From an uncultured Saprospiraceae bacterium (lineage in GTDB: Bacteria > Bacteroidota > Bacteroidia > Chitinophagales > Saprospiraceae), in NCBI GenBank assembly GCA_937981555.1, contig CALJOK010000059.1:59813-123812 (forward strand): a DNA stretch of 64,000 nucleotides. The letters run 5' to 3'. Under the pieces are notes generated by a model that worked only from the letters and a program-made list of their open reading frames with translations, searched no databases and was not told where the DNA came from. Shown piece by piece: positions 25,134 through 33,625 of this stretch. Each line of letters starts with the position of its first letter. The stretch's first letter is position 1. A program made the translations under genes and the position numbers.

Positions 25134-25261
25134 ATTTCTAAAATTACTCTTTTTTTTTGCGAAGTTAGTGAATAAAATGGTTAATGCTTAACTGTGAATG
25201 GTTAATACGCTTACTACTTATGAGGTGAATAAATTCAAATTGATTTTCTAAAAAATAATTA

Positions 25262-26200
25262 ATGAAGAAACTTTTTTTCAAATTTATAATTGTATTTGCA
25301 ATAGCGTTATTTTTTCAAAATTGTAATAGTTTTTTTGAAAAAAAAGAATTGGAAACATTCCATTATTTTTTTGCTGGACATTGTTATCAATGGAATTCTC
25401 CAAACTGGGGAAGGTCAGATTTTCGTTTAGAAAAAATTGGATTAGACACTTTTGATCAAATATGGTTGGGTGGCGATATAGTGGAGAATTTATTTCATCA
25501 TCCTCAGAATATTGAATTTGTCGATAGTTTTTTTCAAGTTGGAAAACCAACCACTCATTGGGCGATTGGCAACCATGATGTCCTCGACCAAAAAGGTGAT
25601 TTTTCTGGAATTGAAAAAAAGACAAAACGAAAAACTTTTCATACCAGTCATCAAAATGGGATTACAATCTTAGTACTGAACACCACGGAATTTAGTTTCT
25701 CCGCTTATCAAAACCAACCTCATGAATGTGAAATGTTGGATGGTCAATTTAACTTGATCAAAGCAGTAACGGATACGATTCAGAATTCTTCTCATCTCGT
25801 CATTTTACATCATCATGCATTATTGACAAATGAAATTGCGGAGCAAAAAATAAAAGTAGAAGACGCATTTAATATTTACACGCCTGATTATAATATTGCT
25901 TGTGAGGAACGTGGGACATTTTCAGAGTTAGTTTTTCCTCTGTTACAAAAAGTTCAAAAGAGGGGAGTGGAAGTAATTTTGATTGGTGGTGATACAGGCT
26001 TGCGAGTGAAAGAATTTGAATTTAAAACTCAAGAAGGAATTACTTTTTTAGGTTCCGGTTTAAATAATTCTGCAGGTACAGAATATAAACCAGCTTATTT
26101 TAATCCCGCTCCTGACAAAGTTTTAATCTTTAAACATCAGCCAGAAATTCGTAATTTAGAATGGGAATTTCGATTGCTCGATGAAATGGTGAAAAAATAA
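25262..26200 (+). CDS. Calcineurin-like metallophosphoesterase lipoprotein
   Basis: A 312-residue lipoprotein (MKKLFFKFII ... FFQNC, Cys21). Metallophosphoesterase blocks appear in order: AGHCYQW near residue 38 in place of the usual D-x-H, LGGDIVEN (GD block), IGNHDVLD (GNHD block), ILHHHALL and IGGDTG. The first block lacks the usual Asp (it reads GHCYQ), so metal site 1 may be altered. Members cleave phosphomono- or diesters; the substrate is unknown and the protein faces the periplasm or surface. It is transcribed alone, divergently from the methyltransferase gene. Confidence 0.7.
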   Translation: MKKLFFKFIIVFAIALFFQNCNSFFEKKELETFHYFFAGHCYQWNSPNWGRSDFRLEKIGLDTFDQIWLGGDIVENLFHHPQNIEFVDSFFQVGKPTTHWAIGNHDVLDQKGDFSGIEKKTKRKTFHTSHQNGITILVLNTTEFSFSAYQNQPHECEMLDGQFNLIKAVTDTIQNSSHLVILHHHALLTNEIAEQKIKVEDAFNIYTPDYNIACEERGTFSELVFPLLQKVQKRGVEVILIGGDTGLRVKEFEFKTQEGITFLGSGLNNSAGTEYKPAYFNPAPDKVLIFKHQPEIRNLEWEFRLLDEMVKK

Positions 26201-26276
26201 TTTCATTCTTGCCCAACCTTTTTTTTATTTCTGTAGTCTATTTAAGTGAAAGCGTTTAAAAACTAAAATGGAATAG

Positions 26277-26525
26277 ATGAAAAAGGTATTAATATTTTTA
26301 AGTTTCTTTTTGTTTACTTTAATTTCATGCAAGGATAATGAGTGCGAAAGTAATGATCCAATATGTTCTGAAATAGCACCAACTAACGAAGTCTGTGCTG
26401 CGTTTTTCGAAAGATGGTTTTTTGACAGTTCATCTTCAACTTGCGAAAAAATAGGATATAGTGGTTGTGAAGAATACGGATTTGCAACGGAGGCTGAATG
26501 TTTATCTTGTCAATGTATTGATTAA
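26277..26525 (+). CDS. Small lipoprotein with Kunitz/BPTI-like cysteine pattern
   Basis: 82 residues: lipoprotein signal with Cys18, then a Cys-rich domain. Cysteines at 30, 40, 56, 64, 75 and 78 or 80 follow the order of a Kunitz (BPTI) inhibitor, with identical spacing for C40-x15-C56 and C56-x7-C64. ERWFFDSSSSTC matches the RYFYN ... C strand of BPTI, and GFATEAEC corresponds to its last helix. The residue in the P1 position would be Ala41, which would favour elastase-like targets if it inhibits at all (inference). The C-terminal CLSCQC differs from the classical spacing. A housekeeping role is unlikely; defence against predator or host proteases is a guess. Confidence 0.6.
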   Translation: MKKVLIFLSFFLFTLISCKDNECESNDPICSEIAPTNEVCAAFFERWFFDSSSSTCEKIGYSGCEEYGFATEAECLSCQCID

Positions 26526-26554
26526 AAAATAAAAACCTAATAGAGCGATTCTAT

Positions 26555-27112
26555 ATGTTCAAAAAACAAAAATATGATGAACGAGAAATAGTCGAAGGTT
26601 GTGTTCGAAATGAACGCAAAGCTCAAGAATTGCTGTATCGAGAACACTTCGATGTGATGATGCGAATGTGCATGCGCTATACCAATGACAAAGATAAAGC
26701 TATGGAAATTGTAAACATTGGATTTTTAAGAGTGTTCCAAAAGTTGCACACATTTGAATTTAAAGGATCACTTCAAGGATGGATTCGAAGATTAGTTTTT
26801 CATTGTCTTTCAGATCATTATCGAAAGAATTCGAAGTATTTACAATTTATGGTTTTTGAGGAAAGAGACCAATCCTCGGTGGAAAAAGCACACTCTAACT
26901 TGTATGCTGAAGACATCTTAAAAATGGTTGAAACCTTGCCTCCCGCAACTCAACAAGTTTTCCGATTGTATGCAATCGAAGGATTTACTCATGTGGAAAT
27001 TTCTAAAAATATTGGAATTAGTGTGGGCACTTCCAAGTGGCATTTATCGAATGCGCGTAAGATTTTAAAAAGATTGATAGACAAAAATAATTTACGACAA
27101 TATGCAGGCTGA
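26555..27112 (+). CDS. RNA polymerase sigma factor, ECF/sigma-70 family
   Basis: A 185-residue alternative sigma factor. Region 2 spans ~20-90 (AQELLYREHFDVMMRMCMRYTNDKDKAMEIVNIGFLRVFQKL, with the core-binding and -10 recognition helices), and region 4 spans ~125-175 (LPPATQQVFRLYAIEGFTHVEISKNIGISVGTSKWHLSNARKIL, the helix-turn-helix for the -35/-33 element). The 3' end overlaps the next gene by 11 bases in another frame, so the two are translationally coupled. That partner takes the place usually held by an anti-sigma factor. Confidence 0.92.
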   Translation: MFKKQKYDEREIVEGCVRNERKAQELLYREHFDVMMRMCMRYTNDKDKAMEIVNIGFLRVFQKLHTFEFKGSLQGWIRRLVFHCLSDHYRKNSKYLQFMVFEERDQSSVEKAHSNLYAEDILKMVETLPPATQQVFRLYAIEGFTHVEISKNIGISVGTSKWHLSNARKILKRLIDKNNLRQYAG

Positions 27113-28547
27113 CCAAAATAATTATCAACCAGATAAGCAATTCACCGACAAAGGTTGGAATGATATGCTTAAAACCTTGGACAAGGAGATGCCCGTCGAA
27201 GAAAAGAAAAGACGTGGATTCTTTTGGCTATTTCCATTCCTCTTATTTGGAATAATAGCTAGCGTTTGGGCTTTTTATCCTAAGCATGAAAATGCGGAAA
27301 TAGCTCAAAGTCAGCAGGTGGTTTTTGATCAAAATCAAAATCAAAATCAAAATCAAAATCAAAATTCCGAAACAATTGCGGAAAGCGACTTAGGAATAAT
27401 AAAGAAAAATAAAATAACTGAAAATCAAAAAGCTAAGAATCAAAAGACTGAAATCAAAAGCACTCAAATAAAAAATAATAGATCGAAAATTAATGATGGT
27501 TTTCCTTCAATTATTGATTCTTCAAATCCTCTTTTACCTCAGGTAATTGAGGAAATCGTTCCTGTCGATAAAATTGACAATAGTGAACAAAAAGCTCCGT
27601 TAGCAAAATTGAAAGAAGAAATTAGAACGATAAATCCTAGTTTTATAACACTACAATTACAAGAGGAAGAAGAACTTGCAATTTTAGAAAAAGAATTTTT
27701 CTTTGAAGAAGAAGCCATCATAAAAGATCCAAACCCTAGGAAGCGAAAAAGAGAGTTTGGAGTATATGCTGGAGTAGTGGCAGACTTTGCAAACATAAAT
27801 AAAGTTGGATTGACTAGCGGTGGATTTGTTCATTTCCCTATTCGAAAAAAATTAGGACTTAGAACGGGTTTGGGATATTCTCAGTTGCAAAAAGAATTAC
27901 CGTATCTATTTATAGGAAATCAAGAGGCTTTATTATCAGCAGATTTTATTAGTATCATTGCATCGCCTCTTCCATTTTCAACTGTTGCGGTACAATCAAA
28001 TGCTGATTTTATTTTGGAAAAATTTCATCAGCTAGATTTACCAGTTTTGTTAACTTATTCTCCTGTTAAAAAAATACAATTTCAATTGGGAGCGAATGTT
28101 TCTTATTTGATAAAGGAAAAAACAAACTTGATAAATAAATCAATCAATATCAATCAAACAGTTACTAATGATTATTCTAATTATGGAATTGATTTAAATG
28201 CTTTAGACCAAAATTCAATTTCACAAAATCAATATTCTGAAGAAAATTATTGGGGCAAATTAAATGTTAGTGGAGTTGCTGGTCTTGCTTGGAAACCTAC
28301 CCGAAGAATTAATTTAGAGCTTCAATATCATCATGGTTTTTTGCCAATATTGAAATCTAGTAGGAATAATAGGAATAGTGATCAAGCTATTATTCCTAGT
28401 AACGGAAGCAGGGGTTTTGATGTTGTTATTAATAATTCAGCAGATTCTTCTTTTAGTGAAGGCTTATCTTTAAAAAACTTTTTTAAGCAAGGTAGATTTA
28501 TTGAGAACAATCACTCACTTCGATTTACCATCGGATATAATTTTTAA
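27102..28547 (+). CDS. Membrane-anchored protein with barrel-like C terminus, coupled to ECF sigma
   Basis: 481 residues. The N-terminal ~40 residues are soluble (DKGWNDMLKTLDKEMPVEEKKRR), followed by one membrane helix (FFWLFPFLLFGIIASVWAFY, ~41-60), which is the topology of an anti-sigma factor. The exported part starts with six Gln-Asn pairs, a long charged linker (to ~205), and then a beta-rich domain (FGVYAGVVADF, LGLRTGLGYSQL, NLELQYHHGFLP, HSLRFTIGYNF) with the final aromatic residue typical of outer-membrane barrels such as the PorT family. Its gene overlaps the sigma factor gene by 11 bases. How one chain could hold both an inner-membrane helix and an outer-membrane barrel is unclear; the linker may span the periplasm. 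Confidence 0.7.
   Translation: MQADQNNYQPDKQFTDKGWNDMLKTLDKEMPVEEKKRRGFFWLFPFLLFGIIASVWAFYPKHENAEIAQSQQVVFDQNQNQNQNQNQNSETIAESDLGIIKKNKITENQKAKNQKTEIKSTQIKNNRSKINDGFPSIIDSSNPLLPQVIEEIVPVDKIDNSEQKAPLAKLKEEIRTINPSFITLQLQEEEELAILEKEFFFEEEAIIKDPNPRKRKREFGVYAGVVADFANINKVGLTSGGFVHFPIRKKLGLRTGLGYSQLQKELPYLFIGNQEALLSADFISIIASPLPFSTVAVQSNADFILEKFHQLDLPVLLTYSPVKKIQFQLGANVSYLIKEKTNLINKSININQTVTNDYSNYGIDLNALDQNSISQNQYSEENYWGKLNVSGVAGLAWKPTRRINLELQYHHGFLPILKSSRNNRNSDQAIIPSNGSRGFDVVINNSADSSFSEGLSLKNFFKQGRFIENNHSLRFTIGYNF
27330..27365 (+). repeat. Hexanucleotide microsatellite (CAAAAT)6 inside the sigma-coupled gene
   Basis: Six exact copies of CAAAAT encode six Gln-Asn pairs. Because the unit is 6 bases, slippage would change protein length without shifting the frame. 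Confidence 0.9.
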
Positions 28548-28570
28548 GAAAAATATTAGCTCGAAAATAG

Positions 28571-28607
28571 AAGGTAGATAACCATTAGGTTGTCTACCTT
28601 TTTTTAT
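28571..28607 (+). terminator. Terminator of the sigma/barrel unit
   Basis: AAGGTAGATAACC pairs with GGTTGTCTACCTT (one G.U) around ATTA and is followed by seven T. Confidence 0.85.
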
Positions 28608-28868
28608 TGCAATAGTGCAAGTATTCCATTTTTTAGATTGCGAAAGTGTGTTTTGCCAAATATTGGTTGGATTTTTGAATAGAATAACTTATCTTATAAA
28701 AGCCTTTGGATCCCCCTCCCAATTAATTTTTTCTTACCAACAATTGTAACCAACCTAGAAATTTTTAAAACCAAGTTTTTTTCCCTCTTTTATTTTACCA
28801 TAATTTCGATTTCTTTTTTCTAAAATTCCCTCCCTACGGAAGAAAGTGGTCTTCAAAAAACCACGTTT
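28608..28868. other. AT-rich spacer before the aspartic protease gene
   Basis: No coding sequence, RNA gene or clear promoter was seen. TACCATAATTTCG near 28796 is a weak -7-like word, and GTGGTCTTC / AAAAAACCAC just before the ATG is a minor dyad. Confidence 0.4.
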
Positions 28869-29882
28869 ATGAACACTTTCATAGCTTCTCTTTTGGTGAT
28901 TACTCATCTTAATGTTCAAATGACTTTCCAGTCTGAACCTTTGCAATTTAATTTTCAAGAAGATTATTTTCTGACTGAAGCAGAAGGTGTGATGCAATCT
29001 GATTTTGAATTAGTAGGAGGATTAATTTTTTTAAATGCAAAATTAGAAGGACGCTCTCAATCATTTATTTTAGATACGGGTTCACCTCATTTATTATTAA
29101 ACACAAGTTTGTATGGGAAAAAAAGAAACAATAAAAATGGTTTTGAAATTAATGGAGTAGGAGGGAAGAAGAAGGTAAAAAAAATGTACAAGGTCAATTT
29201 TGATTGGCAAGGAATTAATGTAAAAAGAGAACCAAGTTATTCCGTTAATTTAGGAAACATTGCCAAAATTAAAAAGAGAGACCTTGCTGGACTTATCAGT
29301 TATGACCAAGTCAAAAGAAAAGAGTTACTAATAGATTATGAAAAAGAAAAAGTGTTTTTGATTTCAAAATCAAATAAAACCTTTTTTGAAAATTATGATA
29401 AATCGGATAGAATTTGGTTTCGCATGGTTGGACATATTCCAGTAGTCAAAGTGAAAATAGGAAACAAGAGATATTATTTTGGAATAGATACTGGCGCAGA
29501 AATTAATGTCATTGACAAGAGATTAAGAAAGAGATTACCGAAAGATATGATCGCATCTGATTTTTTAGGATTAATCATGGGAAGTGATAATAAGAAGATT
29601 CAAGTCAACCATATAAAAGTGAAAGAAATGAAGGTAGGAAAATCATATTATAAAAATCAGCCTTTTGCTTTTGCGGATTTATCTTTTTTGCAAGGGGAAG
29701 ATGGAATTCAATTAGATGGTTTGTTAGGATATCCATTTTTGAAAGAGGCGCTTTTTTCTATTAATTATAGAAAAAAACAATTGTGTAAATGGGAATTAAA
29801 AGTGAAAGATGATGAGCCAATTCAATTAGCTATTTCAAAGAAAAGAATAAAAATAACCAAGCCATTTTACAAAGGTTATTAA
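28869..29882 (+). CDS. Bilobal retropepsin-like aspartic protease
   Basis: A 337-residue protein carrying two aspartic-protease half-domains in one chain. Lobe 1 has FILDTGSPHLLLN (DTG at 69-71) followed by DLAGLISYDQV and ELLIDYEKEKVFL. Lobe 2 has YFGIDTGAEINVI (DTG at 207-209) followed by LDGLLGYPFLKEALFSINY. Each lobe therefore shows the strand, DTG loop, and downstream hydrophobic-Gly segment of the pepsin/retropepsin fold, and both catalytic Asp are intact. The N terminus is moderately hydrophobic (FIASLLVITHLNV) and may be a signal peptide. The target is unknown. It stands alone, facing the ABC ATPase gene with 18 bases between the stops. Confidence 0.8.
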   Translation: MNTFIASLLVITHLNVQMTFQSEPLQFNFQEDYFLTEAEGVMQSDFELVGGLIFLNAKLEGRSQSFILDTGSPHLLLNTSLYGKKRNNKNGFEINGVGGKKKVKKMYKVNFDWQGINVKREPSYSVNLGNIAKIKKRDLAGLISYDQVKRKELLIDYEKEKVFLISKSNKTFFENYDKSDRIWFRMVGHIPVVKVKIGNKRYYFGIDTGAEINVIDKRLRKRLPKDMIASDFLGLIMGSDNKKIQVNHIKVKEMKVGKSYYKNQPFAFADLSFLQGEDGIQLDGLLGYPFLKEALFSINYRKKQLCKWELKVKDDEPIQLAISKKRIKITKPFYKGY

Positions 29883-29900
29883 AAAAAGCAAACTGGATTT

Positions 29901-30542
29901 CTACAAAATAATTTTATCCGTGTAATTAAAATAATATTCCTCTCCTAAACTAACTAAAATAAAACTACTTCCTTGAGCTTCACATTCTGCTTCAATTAAT
30001 CGAGTTGCTGCTTTAATATTTGCTTCATCTAAATGACTAAAAGGTTCATCCAATAACAAAAAATCAAATGGCTGACAGAGTGCTCGAATGATGGCCATTC
30101 TTTGACGTTGACCAAATGAAAGTGTTCCACATGGTTTTTTTAAAAGATCAGCGACATCTAATTGTTTAGCCATTTCCTTAATTTGAACTAAGGTTTTATG
30201 ATTTTGCAAATTAGTTTTTAGTAAAATATTTTCCTCAGCAGTCAGTTGTTCAAACAAGCGAAGATCTTGAAAAACGATCGACAATTTGTTTTGCCTTACT
30301 TCTGCCAATTCATCACTTTTATATTTTTTGATGCTTTTATCGTTTAATAAAATTGTCCCATCAAAATCTTTTCTCAATCCATAAATGCAATGGAGTAAAG
30401 TTGATTTCCCTTTTCCAGAAGGAGCAATCACGAGATATTTTTTTCCTTTTTCAAAAGACAAATCTTTATTCCAAATTTCGGTGGTAGGATTAAAACCACT
30501 TTCTTTAAGTGGGTGAGGAAGTATATTTTGAAGTGTGATCAT
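29901..30542 (-). CDS. ABC transporter ATP-binding protein without adjacent permease
   Basis: A 213-residue ATPase subunit. Walker A is APSGKGKST (40-48), the signature is LSFGQRQRMAI, Walker B is FLLLDEPFSHLD and the H-loop region is altered to ILVSLGEEYYF, where the usual switch His is replaced. The Q-loop is in IVFQDLRLF. Size and motifs recall the LolD/MacB/FtsE group of small export or mechanotransmission ATPases. No permease gene is next to it, so it must work with a partner encoded elsewhere. The loss of the H-loop histidine would be expected to weaken ATP hydrolysis, although some members tolerate it. Confidence 0.85.
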   Translation of the reverse strand: MITLQNILPHPLKESGFNPTTEIWNKDLSFEKGKKYLVIAPSGKGKSTLLHCIYGLRKDFDGTILLNDKSIKKYKSDELAEVRQNKLSIVFQDLRLFEQLTAEENILLKTNLQNHKTLVQIKEMAKQLDVADLLKKPCGTLSFGQRQRMAIIRALCQPFDFLLLDEPFSHLDEANIKAATRLIEAECEAQGSSFILVSLGEEYYFNYTDKIIL

Positions 30543-30650
30543 TTTTAATTTTTCAATACGTGGAAATAGAATTTAAGAATTAATGATTCAAGATGATGGA
30601 TAATCTTTTTTAAAATCATCCATCATCTTGAATTCTAAATCAGAAGAAAC

Positions 30651-32174
30651 TTACATAGCTCCTTTCTTTTCGTAATTTTTATTAGTCCAATCGATAATGC
30701 TTTTAAGTGCATTTTTATTCTTATCAGACATGTTTAATTTCATCGTTCCATTATCTCTATTTAATTCCATGGTAGCATCTTTCATAGCATTAAAATCAAT
30801 CCCAACTTCATCAAGATAATCTCCAACATTTTGGAAATCAACAAATCCACCCATGATATTTTTAGAAAAAACATTTTTGACATTCTTTGAGATTAAACCA
30901 TTTTTAGCATAGTCTCCAGCTTGTAAAGCAGGAATAGTTGATTGTCCATCTCCGACGAAAAGCATTCCATCAGTTACATAAAACATGGGCATATCATCTG
31001 CAGCTCCCATGAGTCCTGACATTTTATAAAGTCCATCTTCAATACTTTCGATCATGTCATAATCTTTACCAAGGTCTATTATTTTTTGAAAACCATCCAT
31101 GTCGTTGATTTTCATTGCCATCAACATATTAGGATTATCACTTCCTGATTTTGCATGAGAGGTAATTAGAAAATCTCCATCAATTGTTTTTGCCAAATCT
31201 TCAGTTGTCAAGCCATACTGTTTTAAACTCATGTCAGCCATTCCAGTCATTGATTTATTAGTCAAAATCATATTGATACCTTTCATATCTATAGCACCTG
31301 TAAATGCAAAAATTAGATTATCAGCAGGAACATATTCCGAAAAATCTGTTTTTACTTGATCCTTAAAAACATGTCTAAATTCGTCAGATAATTTTTCGTT
31401 AAAATCATAATTAGATTCAGAAACAATCGCTCCCTTTTCAAAATTAATATAGCTATGCGCATAATTTTCAGTCAACATTGTTGGAGAAATGATAAAGCCA
31501 GCCATCCCCATATTACCTTTTGCAGCCTCAGCCATTTTGTTGGAAGAAAACCAACTAGTAATATCTGCTTGTTTAGAAAAACATTTTTTCAAATCTTCAT
31601 TGCTCACAATTGAAGTTTCCTTAGTTGTATTAAAAATACCTTCAACACCCGCTTTCAAATTTGTTCCGTCTCCTTGACTGATACCCATCACGACGATGTC
31701 ATCATTCATGGCAACAATAGTTTTTCGATCTGCTACAAAGTACTCATAACCTTCTTCTGATTTGAACTCAGCATTTCCATTAGAAGCTAATAATTTTTTA
31801 AAAGCAGCCTTATCACTTAAACTAGCTACGACGCCCATAAATGCACCTTCTGGATTCATAATGTCAACATCTTGAACTAGGTAAACATTCGCATCCAAAT
31901 TGACTCCTGATGCATATGGATCTTTTAAAACCACCTCAACTCCTGGATTCCCTTGTGATACGTCTTTGATGAAATCTTGGTAAAATGACATTTTGTGCAT
32001 GGATTCAAAATCTGCTTTGTCCATCAATCTTTTGACGTTGATAGCAGAAACAGAAGAAGAGTTAGCAGGAATATTAACAATAGCATCTTCTGTGATAGAA
32101 GTTCCTTTTTTACAAGACGTTGTCAAGAGCGAAAGAGAAATAATAGCTAGAAAAATTATTTTCTGAAATTTCAT
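30651..32174 (-). CDS. DUF4836 family lipoprotein
   Basis: A 507-residue lipoprotein. The ATG at 32174 is chosen because it begins a clean signal (MKFQKIIFLAIISLSLLTTSCKK, acylated Cys); an upstream in-frame ATG would add 29 unlikely residues. The mature chain starts with the family's typical DAIVNIPANSSSVSAINVKRLMDKADF and continues as a repeated alpha/beta arrangement to MKLNMSDKNKNALKSIIDW. DUF4836 proteins are widespread in Bacteroidota, probably periplasmic, and have no known activity. It is transcribed alone; an inverted repeat lies upstream. Confidence 0.85.
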   Translation of the reverse strand: MKFQKIIFLAIISLSLLTTSCKKGTSITEDAIVNIPANSSSVSAINVKRLMDKADFESMHKMSFYQDFIKDVSQGNPGVEVVLKDPYASGVNLDANVYLVQDVDIMNPEGAFMGVVASLSDKAAFKKLLASNGNAEFKSEEGYEYFVADRKTIVAMNDDIVVMGISQGDGTNLKAGVEGIFNTTKETSIVSNEDLKKCFSKQADITSWFSSNKMAEAAKGNMGMAGFIISPTMLTENYAHSYINFEKGAIVSESNYDFNEKLSDEFRHVFKDQVKTDFSEYVPADNLIFAFTGAIDMKGINMILTNKSMTGMADMSLKQYGLTTEDLAKTIDGDFLITSHAKSGSDNPNMLMAMKINDMDGFQKIIDLGKDYDMIESIEDGLYKMSGLMGAADDMPMFYVTDGMLFVGDGQSTIPALQAGDYAKNGLISKNVKNVFSKNIMGGFVDFQNVGDYLDEVGIDFNAMKDATMELNRDNGTMKLNMSDKNKNALKSIIDWTNKNYEKKGAM

Positions 32175-32376
32175 ATCTAGTTTTTTTATGATAAAAAATG
32201 GAATTGATTGTAAGTGATAGATCACACTTAAACATGATCTACTACGATTATAAAAGAACAAGGTAATAGATTGGAAAATATGGATTAGAAAAATCCTACA
32301 AAAATTTCATAAATATAGACTAAAGGTCTTATATGTGGAAATATTTAAGCAAAAAGCAAGAGGTTCTGTCAAAACA

Positions 32377-32420
32377 AAACCCGAATTCTCAACTTTGAAA
32401 ATTCGGGTTTCGTTTTTTTT
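32377..32420 (-). terminator. Terminator after the glycosyltransferase gene
   Basis: AAACCCGAATT / AATTCGGGTTT form a perfect 11-bp stem. On the minus strand a T-rich tract follows, fitting the gene at 32432-33625; the plus strand also has a long T-run. Confidence 0.8.
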
Positions 32421-32431
32421 TATAAAAAAGA

Positions 32432-33625
32432 TTAACCACGTTTAGCTCTTTCCCAAAGCACAGACTGTTTTCCTCCTATAGCTCTGAAGAATCCTCGGTA
32501 CATCGCATAATTCATTACACAGAAATAATATGGAACAAAGAAGGCTTTGAATTTTAGTTTTTGTTTTTCCAAAATATAACCAACGAAGGCCATGGCATAA
32601 AATGCAATTTGACACCACAGAATATAGTTGAAAAATGGTTCCCCTTGTTGAGCTAAATAAATATTTATAATCAACAAGAGTGGCAAAGCTAAAGGAGCTA
32701 AAGTCCACCTCAATACTCGATGAGAAATATATTGAAAAGTGAGAACTGGATTTTTGAAAGGTAAAAGCATAGAAGATAATCTTCCGATAGCTTGAATCCC
32801 TCCAGCAGCGATTCTTATTTTTCTTTTAAGTTCTTCCTTGACAGAGGCAGAAGCAGTTTCTACGGCCCTTGCTTCAGGTTCATAGACGACTTTGTAACCA
32901 CTATCAGCAATACGCATAGTCATTACGAAATCTTCAATGATGGTATCAGAAGGAACTGGACGAAACAATTCTGTTCGAACAGAAAATAATTCCCCTGCCG
33001 CACCGACAACTGAGTGGAATTCAGAATCCCACTTTTTCAAGGTACTTTCATATTTCCAATATAAACCTTCCCCTGCTTCATTTGCAGCACCCGAGACATC
33101 CAATGAAATTCTTTTTTCACCAGCTACAGCACCTACTTTTTCATTTTTATAATGTCTGATAATATTTCTAATAGCATCAGGGTTTACAAAAGTATTAGCG
33201 TCAGAAAAAATAACAATTGGAGTTTTGACAAATTCCATAACTCGCTCGACGGCAGCAATTTTACCTCGTCGTTCTGGCTGATGAAATAATTGAAGATCAA
33301 AACCTTGAGGAGTGGGGTAGTTTTTCACCACCTCAGGAGTACTATCATCTGAACCGTCAGTAACGAAAAAGAATTTGATTTTTTCTTTTGGATAATCAAA
33401 CTCAAAAGAATTTTTGATTTTTTCACCAATCCAATCTTCTTCATTAAATGCAGCAACCATGTAAGTAACCTCTGGAAGAAACTCCGGATCATACTCATCC
33501 ACTTTTTTAGAAAAGAGTCTTTTTATCTTAAGTAAGACGAAAAGAAGAATTCCATATCCTAGATAAGCATAGAAGACTATAAATAATAATATAAAGAATA
33601 TGATTTTTAAAGTGACTATTGACAT
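32432..33625 (-). CDS. Family 2 glycosyltransferase, membrane-bound, processive type
   Basis: 397 residues from the ATG at 33625 (MSIVTLKIIFF); an upstream in-frame ATG at 33751 would add a second hydrophobic stretch and is less likely. One membrane helix precedes the GT-A domain: TYMVAAFNEEDWIGEKI, FFVTDGSDDST (UDP-sugar site), IVIFSDANTFVNPDAI (D-x-N in the DxD position), and IEDFVMTMRIADSGYKVVYEP (catalytic Asp). Three or four C-terminal helices follow. It polymerises or extends a polysaccharide across the inner membrane (family knowledge); the sugar is unknown. It is divergent from the polysaccharide genes at 34.4-41.8 kb and probably belongs to the same pathway. Confidence 0.87.
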   Translation of the reverse strand: MSIVTLKIIFFILLFIVFYAYLGYGILLFVLLKIKRLFSKKVDEYDPEFLPEVTYMVAAFNEEDWIGEKIKNSFEFDYPKEKIKFFFVTDGSDDSTPEVVKNYPTPQGFDLQLFHQPERRGKIAAVERVMEFVKTPIVIFSDANTFVNPDAIRNIIRHYKNEKVGAVAGEKRISLDVSGAANEAGEGLYWKYESTLKKWDSEFHSVVGAAGELFSVRTELFRPVPSDTIIEDFVMTMRIADSGYKVVYEPEARAVETASASVKEELKRKIRIAAGGIQAIGRLSSMLLPFKNPVLTFQYISHRVLRWTLAPLALPLLLIINIYLAQQGEPFFNYILWCQIAFYAMAFVGYILEKQKLKFKAFFVPYYFCVMNYAMYRGFFRAIGGKQSVLWERAKRG

